From Sipunculus nudus (lineage: Eukaryota; Annelida; Sipuncula; Golfingiida; Sipunculidae): a stretch of DNA of 64,000 bases. Positions 21,944 through 33,349 of this stretch are shown piece by piece. Each line of letters begins with the position of its first letter. Within the stretch, counting starts at the first letter, position 1. The translations under genes were made by a program, and so were the position numbers. A model generated the notes under the pieces. It searched no databases. It had not been told where the DNA came from and saw only the letters and a list, made by a program, of their open reading frames with translations. The stretch covers positions 5,751,900 through 5,815,899 of the forward strand of contig CM049322.1 of assembly GCA_026874595.1 (NCBI GenBank), read 5' to 3'.

Positions 21944-22737
21944 CTATACTTGATAGGTCCACGGGGCACGTCCATGATGCCCCGATTTGAATAAAGAAAA
22001 GTTACGTTTAAATACTAACCCTTTATGCACTAAGATATTTATTTGTTTTGAAGGAGTAAGAACTGTGATAACTTCATTTTACATTATTGTGAAATACCCA
22101 AAAGTCCCTCAAACGAACCTGAGGACAATTAAAACAAATGAATCTGGTAGATTTATACAGGATTTAGACCACCATTCATTACCCGATGGTTTTTCCCTCT
22201 TGCTCCCGATTAACTCATTGAGTAATTTCAGGAAGTAATTTATTATTCTTACAATTATTAGGTAAATAATAATTATGAAATGAAACGACATATAATACAA
22301 AAATCAGAAATCACATTATCCAAATAGCATTATACTGAGACACTGCATTCTGATTTTAACAATATACCAAACTATTTGAAGGCAAAAACGTCTAGGTTAT
22401 TACTGTCTGTCAAGGTCTTTAATTTGTTTTGACAGCTTCTTCCAAACCTGCAACTTTTAACTTTAACTTTTTTATAGCAACACTGACAGGGGCCTTGTTT
22501 CAAGGGTGCGCTTTTTAGGGGGGGGGGCAAAATACCTCCGCCCTCACTTTTTATGGTGGAACAAAATATATTTTAACAATTAAATTTTCTTATGTTTTCC
22601 TGCATATTCCTGCTGATTTCTTAAATTATATGAACGATGTGAACGTATGTGAGACTTGGCAAACAATTATAACTCGAGATATCAAAACATAGTGCCAAAA
22701 TTAGTGTTTGGAATGTTTAGTGATGGTTAAAATTTAA
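21944..22737. other. AT-rich stretch, nothing recognised
   Basis: Short chance frames and a poly-G tract near 22519. No gene or clear repeat is supported. Confidence 0.3.
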
Positions 22738-22738
22738 A

Positions 22739-23160
22739 ACAAGGGACCCATGGGTCACTGTGCTCAGCTGAAGTTGACCTTGAAGGTAAAAATCTAAAAT
22801 AATATCAAATGGAAATAAAGTGATAGAGGAAGAGGTAATATAGGCCATGGTTGGACAGTGGAGGGGTGAACGCTCGGCTCTCTCTGCTGGCGGACCCGGT
22901 TCGATCCCCGGTGCGGCCATAAGAGTGGGTTGTAGTTGCCCGTCCAAGGTCGGTGGAAATCTCGAAATAATGAAGTTGCAATGACCCAGTTTTCAGTTTG
23001 ATAGGAGAACCAGAACCAACAGCTAAATGTATGTATTATTTTTATTCATAAAACCCAATGCTTTCAAAACATGCCTTGTTAAAATACGTTCTGCAAGATG
23101 GATGATGGACAAAGGAACTTCCCTATAGCTCCGATGACTTAAAAGTCGACTGAGCTAAAA
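22739..23160 (+). mobile_element. Minimal Helitron-like element carrying a SINE-like insert
   Basis: The left end ACAAGGGACCCATGGGTCA and CTCAGCTGA, and the right-end hairpin (23126-23157) preceded by GATGGATGATGGACAAAGG, match the ends of the large composite elements, but no palindrome units lie between. At about 420 bp it is the smallest complete-looking member and shows that the internal arrays are dispensable. Confidence 0.6.
22850..23000 (+). repeat. tRNA-derived SINE-like sequence
   Basis: A polymerase III B-box consensus, GGTTCGATCCC, lies at 22898-22908. An A-box-like TGGACAGTGGAGG lies about 35 bases upstream at 22852-22864. The following GTGGGTTGTAGTTGCCCGTCCAAGG stretch (22925-22949) resembles the body of tRNA-derived SINEs. 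The flanks do not pair as an acceptor stem, so this is not a functional tRNA gene. Confidence 0.55.
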
Positions 23161-23349
23161 ATTATTTCTAAAGATATTGCACTGAAATTAAAGATAAAGG
23201 TCCTTAGTGAAGATAAGCGTCGTGATCACCGGTTTGTCAAGGTCACTAGTTTTTTTTTTTAACTTCTCCGGGATATTGGTAGAAACAATTCAAAGGTCAA
23301 ATTTCAAAATGAAAAGTGGTTAAAAGTTATCGCGCTCACAAAAATGACA

Positions 23350-24130
23350 CACCTGACTACACACGACAGCGATGCAGACGACAGAACAAACACCCTCTGT
23401 TACCCCCCCCCCCCCCCCCCGCCGACTGTAAAATTTGGAGCTGAGGGATGCAGCTGTCATTGTTCAGATCATTCGTTTACATGTTACATGATATTTCAGG
23501 TCAGCATGCACATCCATTGTCAAATACTAGTATTGCAAAAGATCCCCAACACAACTAAGACAAGATCCGCTTTGTTTTTGCAGCCAAAAAAAAAAAAAAG
23601 GAGATATGTCCCCTCCCCCCCCCCCCCCCCATTAGCTATCCCTTAACAACAGGGCTCCAAACAATGATTCTAGATTTAAACATATTTGACCAAAAGATCA
23701 AGGTCAAGGTCACCAGTACCCATAATATTCATAGAATTTGGTGGAAACAACTCGTGTGTCGAATCTGAGGGAAAAATATGCAGTACCTCATAAGTTATTG
23801 TACTCACTAGAGAATACTTAATAATTTGGCTTATTCGACCTTGAAGAACCTTGTTGATACAAGTCATGTACACAATTTGAGGAAATAATGTTTAATTATT
23901 TAAAAAACTTATGGGGTTAAAAAAAATACATTTTAGCAGATTTTTTCTTGAAGATGAAGGTTTAAAAAAAAATACATTTTAGCAGATTTTTTCTTGAAGA
24001 TGAAGGTTGAACTCGTCCAAGTTTTTTCGTAGAAACAATTTATATTTCAAATGTTGGGGGAAATATACAGCACTTTCTCCCCCGGAAAACAACATGTCTC
24101 CCATGAAAGGGGGAGGGGGGGGACATAAAT
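23350..24130 (-). repeat. Dispersed repeat, minus copy (partner at 52720-53400)
   Basis: Reverse-complement homology with 52720-53400, including poly-C/G tracts, a CATGTCTCCCATG-like segment and a GGTCAAGGTCACCAGTACCC segment. This copy has an internal direct duplication of about 44 bp (about 23917-23960 and 23961-24004). Confidence 0.7.
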
Positions 24131-24189
24131 GCCAGTCGATTATTGGATACTTATGGTAGCGAATGTATATTATTTAGATAATTTATGAG

Positions 24190-25310
24190 CCAACACAATG
24201 TCGTTTGACCGATCAGGACAAAATTTTGCATGAGATCTCATATAGCATATAGATCTCACATAGCTCTTTCTCATATGCATAACTGGTGGCGTCACCTGCA
24301 ACCATTTTTGCACAGCATCTGTCTGTTTGTCTGCCGTGGGATAATATACTCATATCTCGGCAGTGGTTTGACATATCTGCCTAAAATTTTGCAGTTTTAT
24401 ACATCCTGGACAGCTTTCTTGATTTAATGACAGGTGGCGCCACCTACATTCTAGTTTACGCTGCAGACATTCAAGCTCATATCTCGGGAATCGTTTGACC
24501 GATTGGGCCAAAATTTTGCATGTGTATGGATCTCACATAGGTCTTTATCATACACAAAACTGGAGGGGCCACCTGCAACCATTTTTGTACAGCGTCTGTC
24601 TGTTTGTCTGCTGTTTGCTATATCTCTGTAGTTGTTTGACTAAACTGCCTAAAATTTGACAGGTTTATACATCCTGAACAGCTTTCTTGGTTTAATGACA
24701 GGTGGCACCACCTACATTCTAGTTTACGCTGCAGACATCCAAGCTCATATTTCGGGAACCATTTGACTGATTGGGCCAAAATTGTGCCTGTGTTTATATC
24801 TCACATAGGTCTTTATCATACACAAAACTGGAGGGGCCACCTGCAACCATTTTTGCACAGCCTCTGTCTGCCGAGGGCTAAAATCACTGATATACATGTA
24901 TAGTTTGACTTTTCTGCCTAAAATTTTGCATATGTATACATGGAGAGCTTTCTGGATTTGTGGTAGGTGGCACAACCTACATACACATTTAGGCTGCAGA
25001 CATCCATGCTAATATGCAATACACCTCACTCTATTTCCCCTTGCCTCTCAATCCATGCCTCACTTCACCCATTCCACTCTGATTTTGGCGGATACACGTA
25101 GTCGCTTGTTGACTACCCGTATTCTAGTTTTTAAAGTTTACACATTTTTTCTCTATTTTTGAGATATATAAATACAGACACAATCTTGGCCTGTTCGTTA
25201 ATCTGTTTGATGCTTCAGTTGAATGGGTAAATACTACAATTCTGATGAAAAAAATTTCCTTTTGCGAATCTCTTCCCGTTCAGCTGAGCATCATGACCCA
25301 TGGGTCACTT
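24190..25310 (-). mobile_element. Helitron-like element, minus orientation, 5' part with type I units
   Basis: Type I units in minus orientation (exact palindrome 24433, CA form 24701) lead to the element's left end, read in reverse at about 25270-25310 (TCAGCTGAGCATCATGACCC, then the TGACCCATGGGTCA palindrome at 25294-25307). The hairpin end is missing, so the copy is truncated near 24190. Its left end abuts the inverted-duplication arm that begins at 25308. Confidence 0.65.
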
Positions 25311-25430
25311 TTTAGTCCATTTGTCTACTTAAATGTCAAAATATGCAAGACTCCATGTTCTTAATTATTTATTTCCAACAACCTTTGTTTCTATGATTTA
25401 TAATGGTTTCTTTACTTTTCTTATAACCAG

Positions 25431-26300
25431 TATGAAGAAATGGTGATGAAAGTATAAGAAGGGCAATAATCGTCTGGTAAGCATATTCAGTTTATCATAT
25501 AAAGTAACATTTAAATCTTTTAGCAAATGGGCCATGTTACAAATCATAAGTTTTTTTATCAAATAGCTGGAGCATACTATATTTGAAGTAAAATTTGGTG
25601 GTTAACATTTATTGTGCATATGGGATATTCATATGACTGCTTACATGTTAAAATTGTTTCAACTGAGTAACCTACTTTCTGAACCTTTGAGCATCTTTAG
25701 GCCACAGTGTCTGTCCTGTGACCAGTATATTTGATAATCTTTATTATTTGTATATATTCTGTATAACTGGAAAATTCTTCCTGTGTTAGTAATTGAGAAG
25801 TCCAACTCTATTTACTTATAATCCTAAATGTCAAATAGGTATATTTTCAGAACATTTAAAACCCCTAGATAGAGTGCAGATGTAATTTCAGTTGTAATTT
25901 CAGTGAAATAAATTCTTTTCTTTTTTGACTTGTGCATTGCCTCTAGATAATGTAACTTGTGCATTGCCTATAGATAAGGTAAAACTAATGTTAATGTTAA
26001 GAAAAGCAATACTAAGCATCAATGTGAAAAGATTATCTTTAAGCTTATTTAATTTAATAATTAATTTGAGCAATGATGACTATATGTGTATACTTAAACT
26101 GGTAACATTTGTTTTTACAGGTCAAACAGGAATATAGACGGAAAAGGATTTGGAGTGTGGCAAGGGTGTACATTTCCTTCCAGCCTTCTTTCCCTAAAAT
26201 GACAACACTCTCAAATCTGACTGAACCAGGGAGTTTTAAAAATCTTATGAAAATATTATTTTCAGTTTACAAATGTGTAAATAAACATTTATTTTGGATA
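25431..26300 (+). pseudogene. Broken copy of the last two coding exons of gene B
   Basis: Exon-like 25431-25476 begins TATGAAGAAATGGTG and still has AG and GTAAGC splice borders, but it is 46 bp instead of 67 and reads into TAA after eight codons. The second exon copy starts at 26121 (GTCAAACAGG) and also differs at the end of the reading frame. AATAAA is kept at 26280-26285. It lies opposite in orientation to the intact exons at 33167-33233 and 32535-32554. Confidence 0.7.
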
Positions 26301-26569
26301 CTGTGTTTTCATACTTTTATGTTTCATGTGTTTGTGTCCATATGACTGTATGAAGTTGATGACCTCCAGTGTGACTGCAGGCCAGCTTTGATTTCAAGGA
26401 ATTGCACAGTGCAAGAAGCTCACCACACACACACTAACACACACAAATCTTAATTTCTAACATATACCGTAATTCCTTGTGGAATAAAGAAAAGAGTAAA
26501 TACCTTTCAAAACAGAACATACAACAGAAAGTAATTGAGCTATTTACAAACAGCACTGAAGGTGCATAC

Positions 26570-26880
26570 ACTGGACTTATATGGGAGTTATATGTCACAT
26601 ATAAGGGACATATATGGCACTTATAAGCCCCATATATGTCACATATATGGGAGTTATAAGGCACATATATGGGACACATATGGGAGTTATAAGGGACATA
26701 CATGGGAGTTATAGGGGACCTATATGTGGAAGCCTTATAAGTGACATATAAGGCCCATATATGTGACATATAAGGCTCCTACCTAATTTGCATATAAAAT
26801 CCATATACCAGACATATATGTGACATATATGGGAGTTATAAGGTTGGATATAAGGCACATATGGCACTTATATCTTAGGA
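26570..26880. repeat. ATATAAGG/CATATATG short-motif array 1
   Basis: Dense, irregular tandem copies of ACATATATGGGAGTTATAAG-like motifs. Many are self-complementary (CATATATG, CTTATAAG), so both strands look alike. Open frames rich in YVPYNSH and CHIYG are by-products. Related arrays lie at 31745-32110 and 35625-35935. Confidence 0.8.
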
Positions 26881-27359
26881 ATGCTGTAAGCTATCAACTG
26901 ACCTGACATTTTGCACAATGATCGCTAACTCATGGACAGATATTGTATCATGTATCATGTATACAATGCAAGTCCCTGTCTGTTACCAAATATCTCAGCA
27001 ACCCAAGCAGCAGTCACCATAAATCTTTACAGACATTAATGAACAAATGAGAATATTTAAAAAAATAACTTTTGGTGAGGCCACCGATGTTGACCTTTCT
27101 GTGGCCAGAAATGGTCTTATAAGCGGTTTGCAAGATAAGTCAAAGTTTTAGCTCAGCTGTAATATCATAGTCAGCAATTTCCTATATGAAGGGAAATAAA
27201 TTGAGTCCAAATTGAGTAAAATCATGTTCAAGATTGGGGCTTTCAATTGAACTTAAGCTTTTGTAGCCAGAAAAATTGAGACAATTAATTTGATGTGTTT
27301 GCACATATTGTGAAATGCCTCTATCCAGATATATCTGGAATGTCTTCAACACCAAATTT

Positions 27360-27680
27360 CAGGGAAATATTGACCATGTGACTGCTATGTGATTTTTAGC
27401 TGCAGGTGGCACCACCTGTGCTGGCCTAGTGTCAATTTCCTGCTTTTCTGTATGGAAATCAGAAGATGATTCATTCGAGCAAGGAAATTAAATGAGTGTA
27501 TAAACTGCATTTGACAGATGCATCTTTATACATATAAGATGTTAATTATGTCTTTTTCAAAATATCCCAGGAACAGTTTCAGCCATTATAGAGCATCATA
27601 TTTGACAGGAATATTGATAATGTAACTGCTGTCAGATTTTAAGCTTCAGGTGGCGCCACCGGTGTTGGTAAACTATGTTC
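27360..27680 (+). repeat. Type IV palindrome repeats
   Basis: Two diverged units of about 245 bp. Each carries AAATTTCAGGGAAATATTGA-like or related text and then the palindrome: GGTGGCACCACC at 27405 and GGTGGCGCCACC at 27649. The spacer sequence is not like types I-III. Confidence 0.55.
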
Positions 27681-28369
27681 TGCATTGTTATCCTTTCCAT
27701 TTTATCATGAACAAGCCAATAAAAGAATAAAACTCCTGCTTTTATATCATGATGAATAATTCTGTAGAACAAGTGAAATTAGATGCAGAGAGTAAGCGTT
27801 TCAACAACTGTCTTTATATATATGGAAACAGGGTTGAATGGAGACCATTCAGCTTCTAGACAATACTGCATGGTCCAGTGGATGCCAAACCTAGTATTAA
27901 GTGAAGAGGCTTCAACAAAAGCTTAATAAGGTGTAACATATACTTTACCTCCGCTTTCAGTCTCTTTCCTTTTTCTTCAGAATCCTCCAACTGAAAATTG
28001 AACGCAAAGTTTTAAAACCAGGGAATCATGCATTGTGTTCATGAATTGAACAAAATAGGTTTGATCCCATGTACATTCTTTTCTCAGCTTTTATTACAGT
28101 CTGAATTATTTGTAAAGTTTTCATTAAAAGAAAATTATTAAATGTTACCTTTCTTTTTAATTATGTGTTTTCTTTCCTTATTCCCTTCATTTTCTTTTTC
28201 AGTTCTTTCAACTGGAAAGGAAAGTAAAACTAGATATTCTTGGCACCGCAGGTGCCATAGTATCCCCAGACAATTAATCCCCCCCCCCCCCCCTTTAAGA
28301 ATAGGCCCCCCATCTTCAGCAACAATTAATATCAGACCACACTCATAGAAAAGGTCATTCTCATAGAAA

Positions 28370-29522
28370 AGGTCATGATCCAAATTTCAATATACATCAT
28401 CCCCTAACCCATGTCTATGTATATGCAAGAAATCTTTCCATTAGTTTTTGACCTATAATGCTCACAATACTGTTAAGTGGCAATGATGGGGTATTAAACG
28501 GCACGAAAACAAGTAAAAGAATAACAGGTGGCACCACCTGTTTCCCGTACATGACAACACTATCCAAGATCTTCGTTCAAGTTGATTTTTGGACCAATCA
28601 ATGCATCCCGTATTGAGAAGTTAATGATTTTGTGTGATTTTTACCATATATGGCAATATTCAAGGTCAAGGCCACAAATTGGAAAGGTCATGACCCCTAT
28701 TCAAATAAACATCCTATAACCCATATCCATGTATATGCATAATATGAAAGAAATTTGTCCATTAGTTTTTGACTTATAATGCTCACAGTACTGATAAATG
28801 GCAATGATGGGGTATTAAATGGCACGAAAACAAGTAAAAGAAAAACAGGTGGCGCCATCTGTTTCCGGTAAATGACAATACTTTCCAAGATCTTCGAACA
28901 TGTTGATTTTTGGACCAATGCATGCATCCCTTATTGAGATATTAATGATTTTGTGAAATTTTCACCATATATGGCAATATTCAAGGTCAAGGCCACTCTA
29001 ACAGGAAAGGTCATGACCCCAATTTATATATACATCATCCCATAACCCATGTCTATGTATATGCATAATATGAAAGAAATCTGTCCATTAGTTTTTGACT
29101 TATAATGCTCACAGGTTATAAATGTACTGTTAAGTGGCAATGATGGGGCATTAAACGGCATGAAAACAAGTAAAGAATAATAGGTGGCGCCACCAGTTTC
29201 TGGAACATGACAACCCTATCCATGATCTTCGATCAACTTGATTTTGGGATCAATCCATGCAAGTTTTCTTGAGATATTTAAGAATTTGTGTGATTTTCCC
29301 CAAAATTGAACCTATTCAAGGTCAAGGTCACTCTCCTAGTTGAGGTCATGACCTCATTTTAAATAGGCGTCGTCCTCTCACCCATATCTATACATATACC
29401 AAGTTTGGTAAAGATCCGTGAAATATTTTTTGAGTTATTGTGCCCAAAAGAAATCTCTGCAGCGGCGGCGGCGGCGCGACTGTGCCTAAACCATAGTATC
29501 TCCAGACTATGTCTGGCGATAC
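28370..29522 (+). mobile_element. Type III palindrome-repeat element with its own terminal hairpin
   Basis: Three tandem units of about 320-335 bp, with palindromes at 28527 (CA form), about 28848 (GGTGGCGCCATC) and 29183 (exact). Recurrent phrases include TTCAAGGTCAAGGCCAC and CATTAGTTTTTGACTTATAATG. The array ends in a GCGGCGGCGG stretch and a hairpin at 29496-29522, arms GTATCTCCAGAC and GTCTGGCGATAC with a TAT loop. The same ending is seen at 61324-61348. No gene inside. Confidence 0.65.
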
Positions 29523-29689
29523 AATGATATGACTGCTCAAATCTTGATGCAAAATGCGCTGATCAATTATAGCATGGATTTATTTAATACCTGTGGCATT
29601 GACATAAAAAATGTATGGGGCTGAAAGTACCCCCATAATAATTGTAAATTTGATAGAAAAGCTCTAGTATCTGGAAAAAAATGCATTGA

Positions 29690-30437
29690 TCACCATGATT
29701 CTTTGCATGAATATTGATCATGGAGTGTTTCATCATTTCCTGCAAAATGGTGGGGCCACCTGTATTTTTTCGAATTTTTACACATTTTTTCTCTATTTTT
29801 GAGACCTACAAAGATGAGGTCATCTGTTAACAGGGCACAAATCGTAACCTTTGAACCTAGAATCGTCTAACTGGACATCTAGGAAGATCCATGAAAAATC
29901 TCCTTGGAAACTTGAAACTAGGTGTCTGTTACCCATATCCTCAAAGCTATGGGGCTCATAACTACCCCAAAGAATAATTGAAAATTTGATACAAAACTCC
30001 AGTATCTGAACAACTAATGCATTGATCGCCATGATTATTTGCATGCATATAAATCATGGACTGTTTCATCAGTTACTGCAGACTGGTTGTGCCACCTTGA
30101 TATTTTTCAAAATTTTACGCATTTGTTTCTTTATTTTTTAGACCTTCAAAGATGCAGTAACCTGTTAACAGGGTAAAAATCATAACCATTCAACCTAGAA
30201 TCTTCTAATTTTACATCCAATGTGGTCCTGCACCTGGAATCTTCTAACTTGAAATTCAGGGAGGTCCATGAAAAATCTCCCTGGAAACCTGAACTTAGGT
30301 CTCTGTTACCCATATCCTGTGAGCTATGCTTCAGTTGGATTTGGATACCACCTACAAAATTTGGCATTCACATGATAAAATTCCCTTATGAATGTCTTCC
30401 TGGACAGCTTAGTGTCATGACCCCTTGGTCACTTGTT
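29690..30437 (-). mobile_element. Helitron-like element fragment with type II units, minus strand
   Basis: Type II text in reverse (GTTACCCATATCC, CTAGAATC, TTGCATG) runs to a degraded left end at 30405-30437 (TGTCATGACCCCTTGGTCAC, then TTGTTT). Palindromes are decayed (GGTGGGGCCACC near 29750). The hairpin end is absent. Confidence 0.55.
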
Positions 30438-30839
30438 TATTCCAAAAGTTAAAAGAAAATATAGATTTTCAGTAGAATACTTTTATAAAAAGATTATAAA
30501 AATACTTTTTTTTGCATTTATTTTGTTGCACTGTGGTTACAGCTAGAAATTCATATACCATTGTGTTTACCTTGAAGACCTGGCGAGTGATGATATTTAC
30601 TTTTTCGATCCAGAATGGGATGCGGGGGCATTCAGGTTTTCAATGATCTTTGACTGGTTACTATTGTTTGAAGTATAAAGGATAGGTTGATGCAAGGAAG
30701 ACATGGACAATGAATTTAATTACATTTTGAGGAAGGAAATTATTTCTGAAGAAAGATACGGAAGTATGCATACCTTGTTAGTAGCAAAAGCAGACCGAAA
30801 AGTGAAGTCTGAACCGTTTCTTAATGGCATCAGACCAAT

Positions 30840-31060
30840 TTTGAGTCCTAGAAACTTTAAATCAGATGATCACAAATGGTAGCAGCTGTATGTAGAATAA
30901 GGGCACTCACCTAAATCTAATATCTATTGGCAAAATGCATGATAATGAGCACTCTGGGGGTCATTTTACCCATTGTTTCATTAAGTGACACCAAAATCAA
31001 GATTCCTTGAATTCAGCTGAGCGTTATGGCCCATAGGCCAGTTGTTCTGCAATCCAACAT
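30840..31060 (+). repeat. Dispersed repeat (copies at 36240-36410 and 48170-48370)
   Basis: Shares CACAAATGG.AGCAGCTG, AAGGGCACTCACCTAAATCT, GGCAAAATGCATGA and GAGCACTCTGGGGGTCA with the other two copies. It ends in CAGCTGAGCGTTATGGCCCA, a diverged form of the TCAGCTGAGC/GACCCATGGGTC left end, in reverse. Confidence 0.6.
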
Positions 31061-31744
31061 ATATTACATCCACTAGTACATACATGTTAAATAATACCTA
31101 GTGTTGAAACAGATCACTTTGCTGTTATGCTTAAATAACGTTCTGTCAGAAATATAAAAAATGGACCATCCTTTTGGGAATTTTATAACACCTTGATGGA
31201 AAATGTAAACTACATTGGAAATGTGAAACTGTGTATAAGTTTAGTAAAAGGGGAGGTTATAAAAACAAAATGATATCTAGGAAAGCACTCTGAGAGTGCA
31301 GACCTCCACCTGAAGGCAGCTCATATTATCATCAGAAAAGCAGTATTTTATAAATGCAATTTTTTTTTATTTGAGAATGATGAGTTATAACAATTCAAGT
31401 TTCCTCTTCTAATGTTTATCAAAGTAAAAACAAGCAAATTCCTGGAATTAATGTCCCCTCGCTTTGGGCTCTTGTTTTTTTATGCTTGAAAATGGATGGA
31501 CAGACAGGGTGACAGACAGAAAGACAGAAGCCAAATACTTCAAAACAAATCCCAAGCAAGGTAAGCATGAGAGCAATGACTGACCAAAATTTGAATGAAA
31601 CCGGATATTAAGGAAAGTTACCGCCTGGAAACGAAAACCTGATGGACAGACAGACTGACAGACAGAAGCCAGATGTAACAGCTTATGGTCACTTAGCTAG
31701 ACTTGACTCAAGACACAACACGAGGCATCCCTTACCAAAAATTT

Positions 31745-32110
31745 TTATAAGTGCCATATATGTGAAAGTTATATGGCACATATAAGGCACAAATATGTGC
31801 CATATATGTCCCTTATATCCAACCTTATAACTCCCATATATGTCACATATTTGTCCGGTATATGGATTTTATATGCAAATTAGGTAGGAGCCTTATATGT
31901 CACATATATGGGCCTTATATGTCACTTATAAGGCTTCCACATATAGGTCCCCTATAACTCCCATATATGTCCCTTATAACTCCCATATATGTCCCATATA
32001 TGTGCCTTATAACTCACATATATGTGCCTTATAACTCCCATATATGTGACATATATGAGCCTTATAAGTGCCATATATGTCCCTTATAAGTGACATATAA
32101 CTCACATATA
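31745..32110. repeat. ATATAAGG/CATATATG short-motif array 2
   Basis: Same motif family as 26570-26880 in reverse order, forming the inner end of the right arm. It is preceded by ATCCCTTACCAAAA (31728-31741), the mirror image of the sequence that follows array 3 at about 35930. Confidence 0.8.
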
Positions 32111-32534
32111 AGTCAGTGTATGCACCTTCTGTACTGTTTGTAAATAGCTCAGTTACTGTCTGTTGTATGTTCTGTTTTGAAAGGTGTTTACTCTTTTCTT
32201 TATTCCACAAGGAATTACGGTAGATGATAGACATTAAGGTTTGTGTGTGTGTGGTGAGCTTCCTGCACTGTGCAATTCCTTGAAATCAATGCTGGACTGC
32301 AGTCACACTGGGGGTCATCAACTTCACACAGTCATATGGACGCAAACACATGAAACATAAAAGTAAGAAAATACAAGAGCCAAAATTAATGTTTATATAC
32401 ACATTTGTAAACTGAAAATAATATTTTCATAAGATTTTTAAAACTCCCTGGTTCAGTCAGATTTGAGAGTGTTGTCCTTTTAGAGAATGAAGGCTGGAAG
32501 GAAATATACACCCTTGCCACACTCTAAATCCTTT

Positions 32535-32554
32535 TCAGTCCCCTCCTGTTTGAC
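32535..32554 (-). CDS. Gene B, exon 5: end of the coding sequence
   Basis: The acceptor TTTGTTTTTGCAG precedes GTCAAACAGG. Two bases complete a Gly codon from exon 4, then QTGGD and TGA (32535-32537). The exon continues as 3' UTR to about 32380. The duplicated left-arm copy keeps an AATAAA in the matching place. Last of five phase-compatible exons. Confidence 0.55.
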
Positions 32555-33166
32555 CTGCAAAAACAAATGTTACCAGTCTAAGTATACACATATAGTCATT
32601 ATTGCTTACATTAATTATCTTATTAAATAAGTTTAAAGAATATCTTTTAACATTGAAGCTTAGTATTGCTTTTCTTAACATTTATAGTAGTTTACCTTAT
32701 CTGGAGGCAACACACAAGTCAAAAAAGGAAAAGAATTTATTTCACTGAAAGTACATCTGCTCTCTATATAGGGGTTTTCAATGTTCTGAAAATATGCCTG
32801 TTTAACATTTAGGATTATAAGTAAATACAGTTGGACTCAATTACTAACACAGGAAGAGTTTTCCAGTTATACAGAGTATATACAAACATTACAGATTATC
32901 AAATATACTGGTCACAGGACAGACACTGTGGCCTAAAGATGTTCATAGGTTCAGAAAGTAGATTACTCAGTTGAAACAATTTTAACATGTAAACAGTTTA
33001 TAATAATATATTAATATCCCATATGCACAATAAATGTTAACCACCAAATTTGCACTTCAAATATGGTAAGTTCCAGCTATTTGATAAAAAAAATTACATT
33101 TCATAACATTTCCCATTTGCTAAAAGATTTAAATGTTACTTTATATGATTAACTGGATATGCTTAC

Positions 33167-33233
33167 CAGACAATTCTTGCAAGGGGTGGAGATATCTGGG
33201 CTCTCCTTTTACTTTCTGCACCATTTCTTCATA
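33167..33233 (-). CDS. Gene B, exon 4
   Basis: 67 bp with acceptor TTTACTTTTCCAG and donor GTAAGC. Open in phase 0 from exon 3 and ending one base into a codon. Encodes YEEMVQKVKGEPRYLHPLQ and further residues. Its equivalent in the inverted copy (25431-25476) is shortened and stopped, so this version is the one under coding constraint. The protein is not recognised. Confidence 0.6.
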
Positions 33234-33349
33234 CTGGAAAAGTAAAGAAACCATTACAAATCATAGAAACAAAGGTTGTTGGAAATAAATAATTAAGAAC
33301 ATGGAGTCTTGCATATTTTAACATTTAAGTAGACAAATGGACTAAAAAG

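Larger units (their letters stand above)
25308..26880 (+). repeat. Left arm of a large inverted duplication
   Basis: Homologous to the reverse complement of 31745-33349 over its whole length, including intron, exon copies, 3' UTR-like sequence, a CA-rich patch and the ATATAAG array. The outer edge shares CTTTTTAGTCC with the other arm. About 4.9 kb of unrelated sequence separates the arms. Confidence 0.85.
31745..33349 (-). repeat. Right arm of the large inverted duplication
   Basis: Reverse-complement partner of 25308-26880. It contains the intact versions of the duplicated gene B exons (32535-32554 and 33167-33233), so this is taken as the parental locus. The inner edge is the ATATAAG array at 31745-32110. 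Confidence 0.85.

Noticed and set aside
22850-22930. Functional tRNA gene
   Set aside because: A and B boxes are present, but the flanks do not form an acceptor stem and SINE-like sequence follows.
26434-26769. Open frame with YVPYNSH repeats
   Set aside because: A product of the self-complementary ATATAAG array, repeated in the other arrays without frame conservation.
27949-27990. Possible 42-bp minus-strand exon (LEDSEEKGKRLKAE) with good splice borders
   Set aside because: It lies between the inverted arms beyond the gene B stop, and a similar neighbour at about 28150-28212 reads into a stop. Probably AG-rich chance; no link to a gene.
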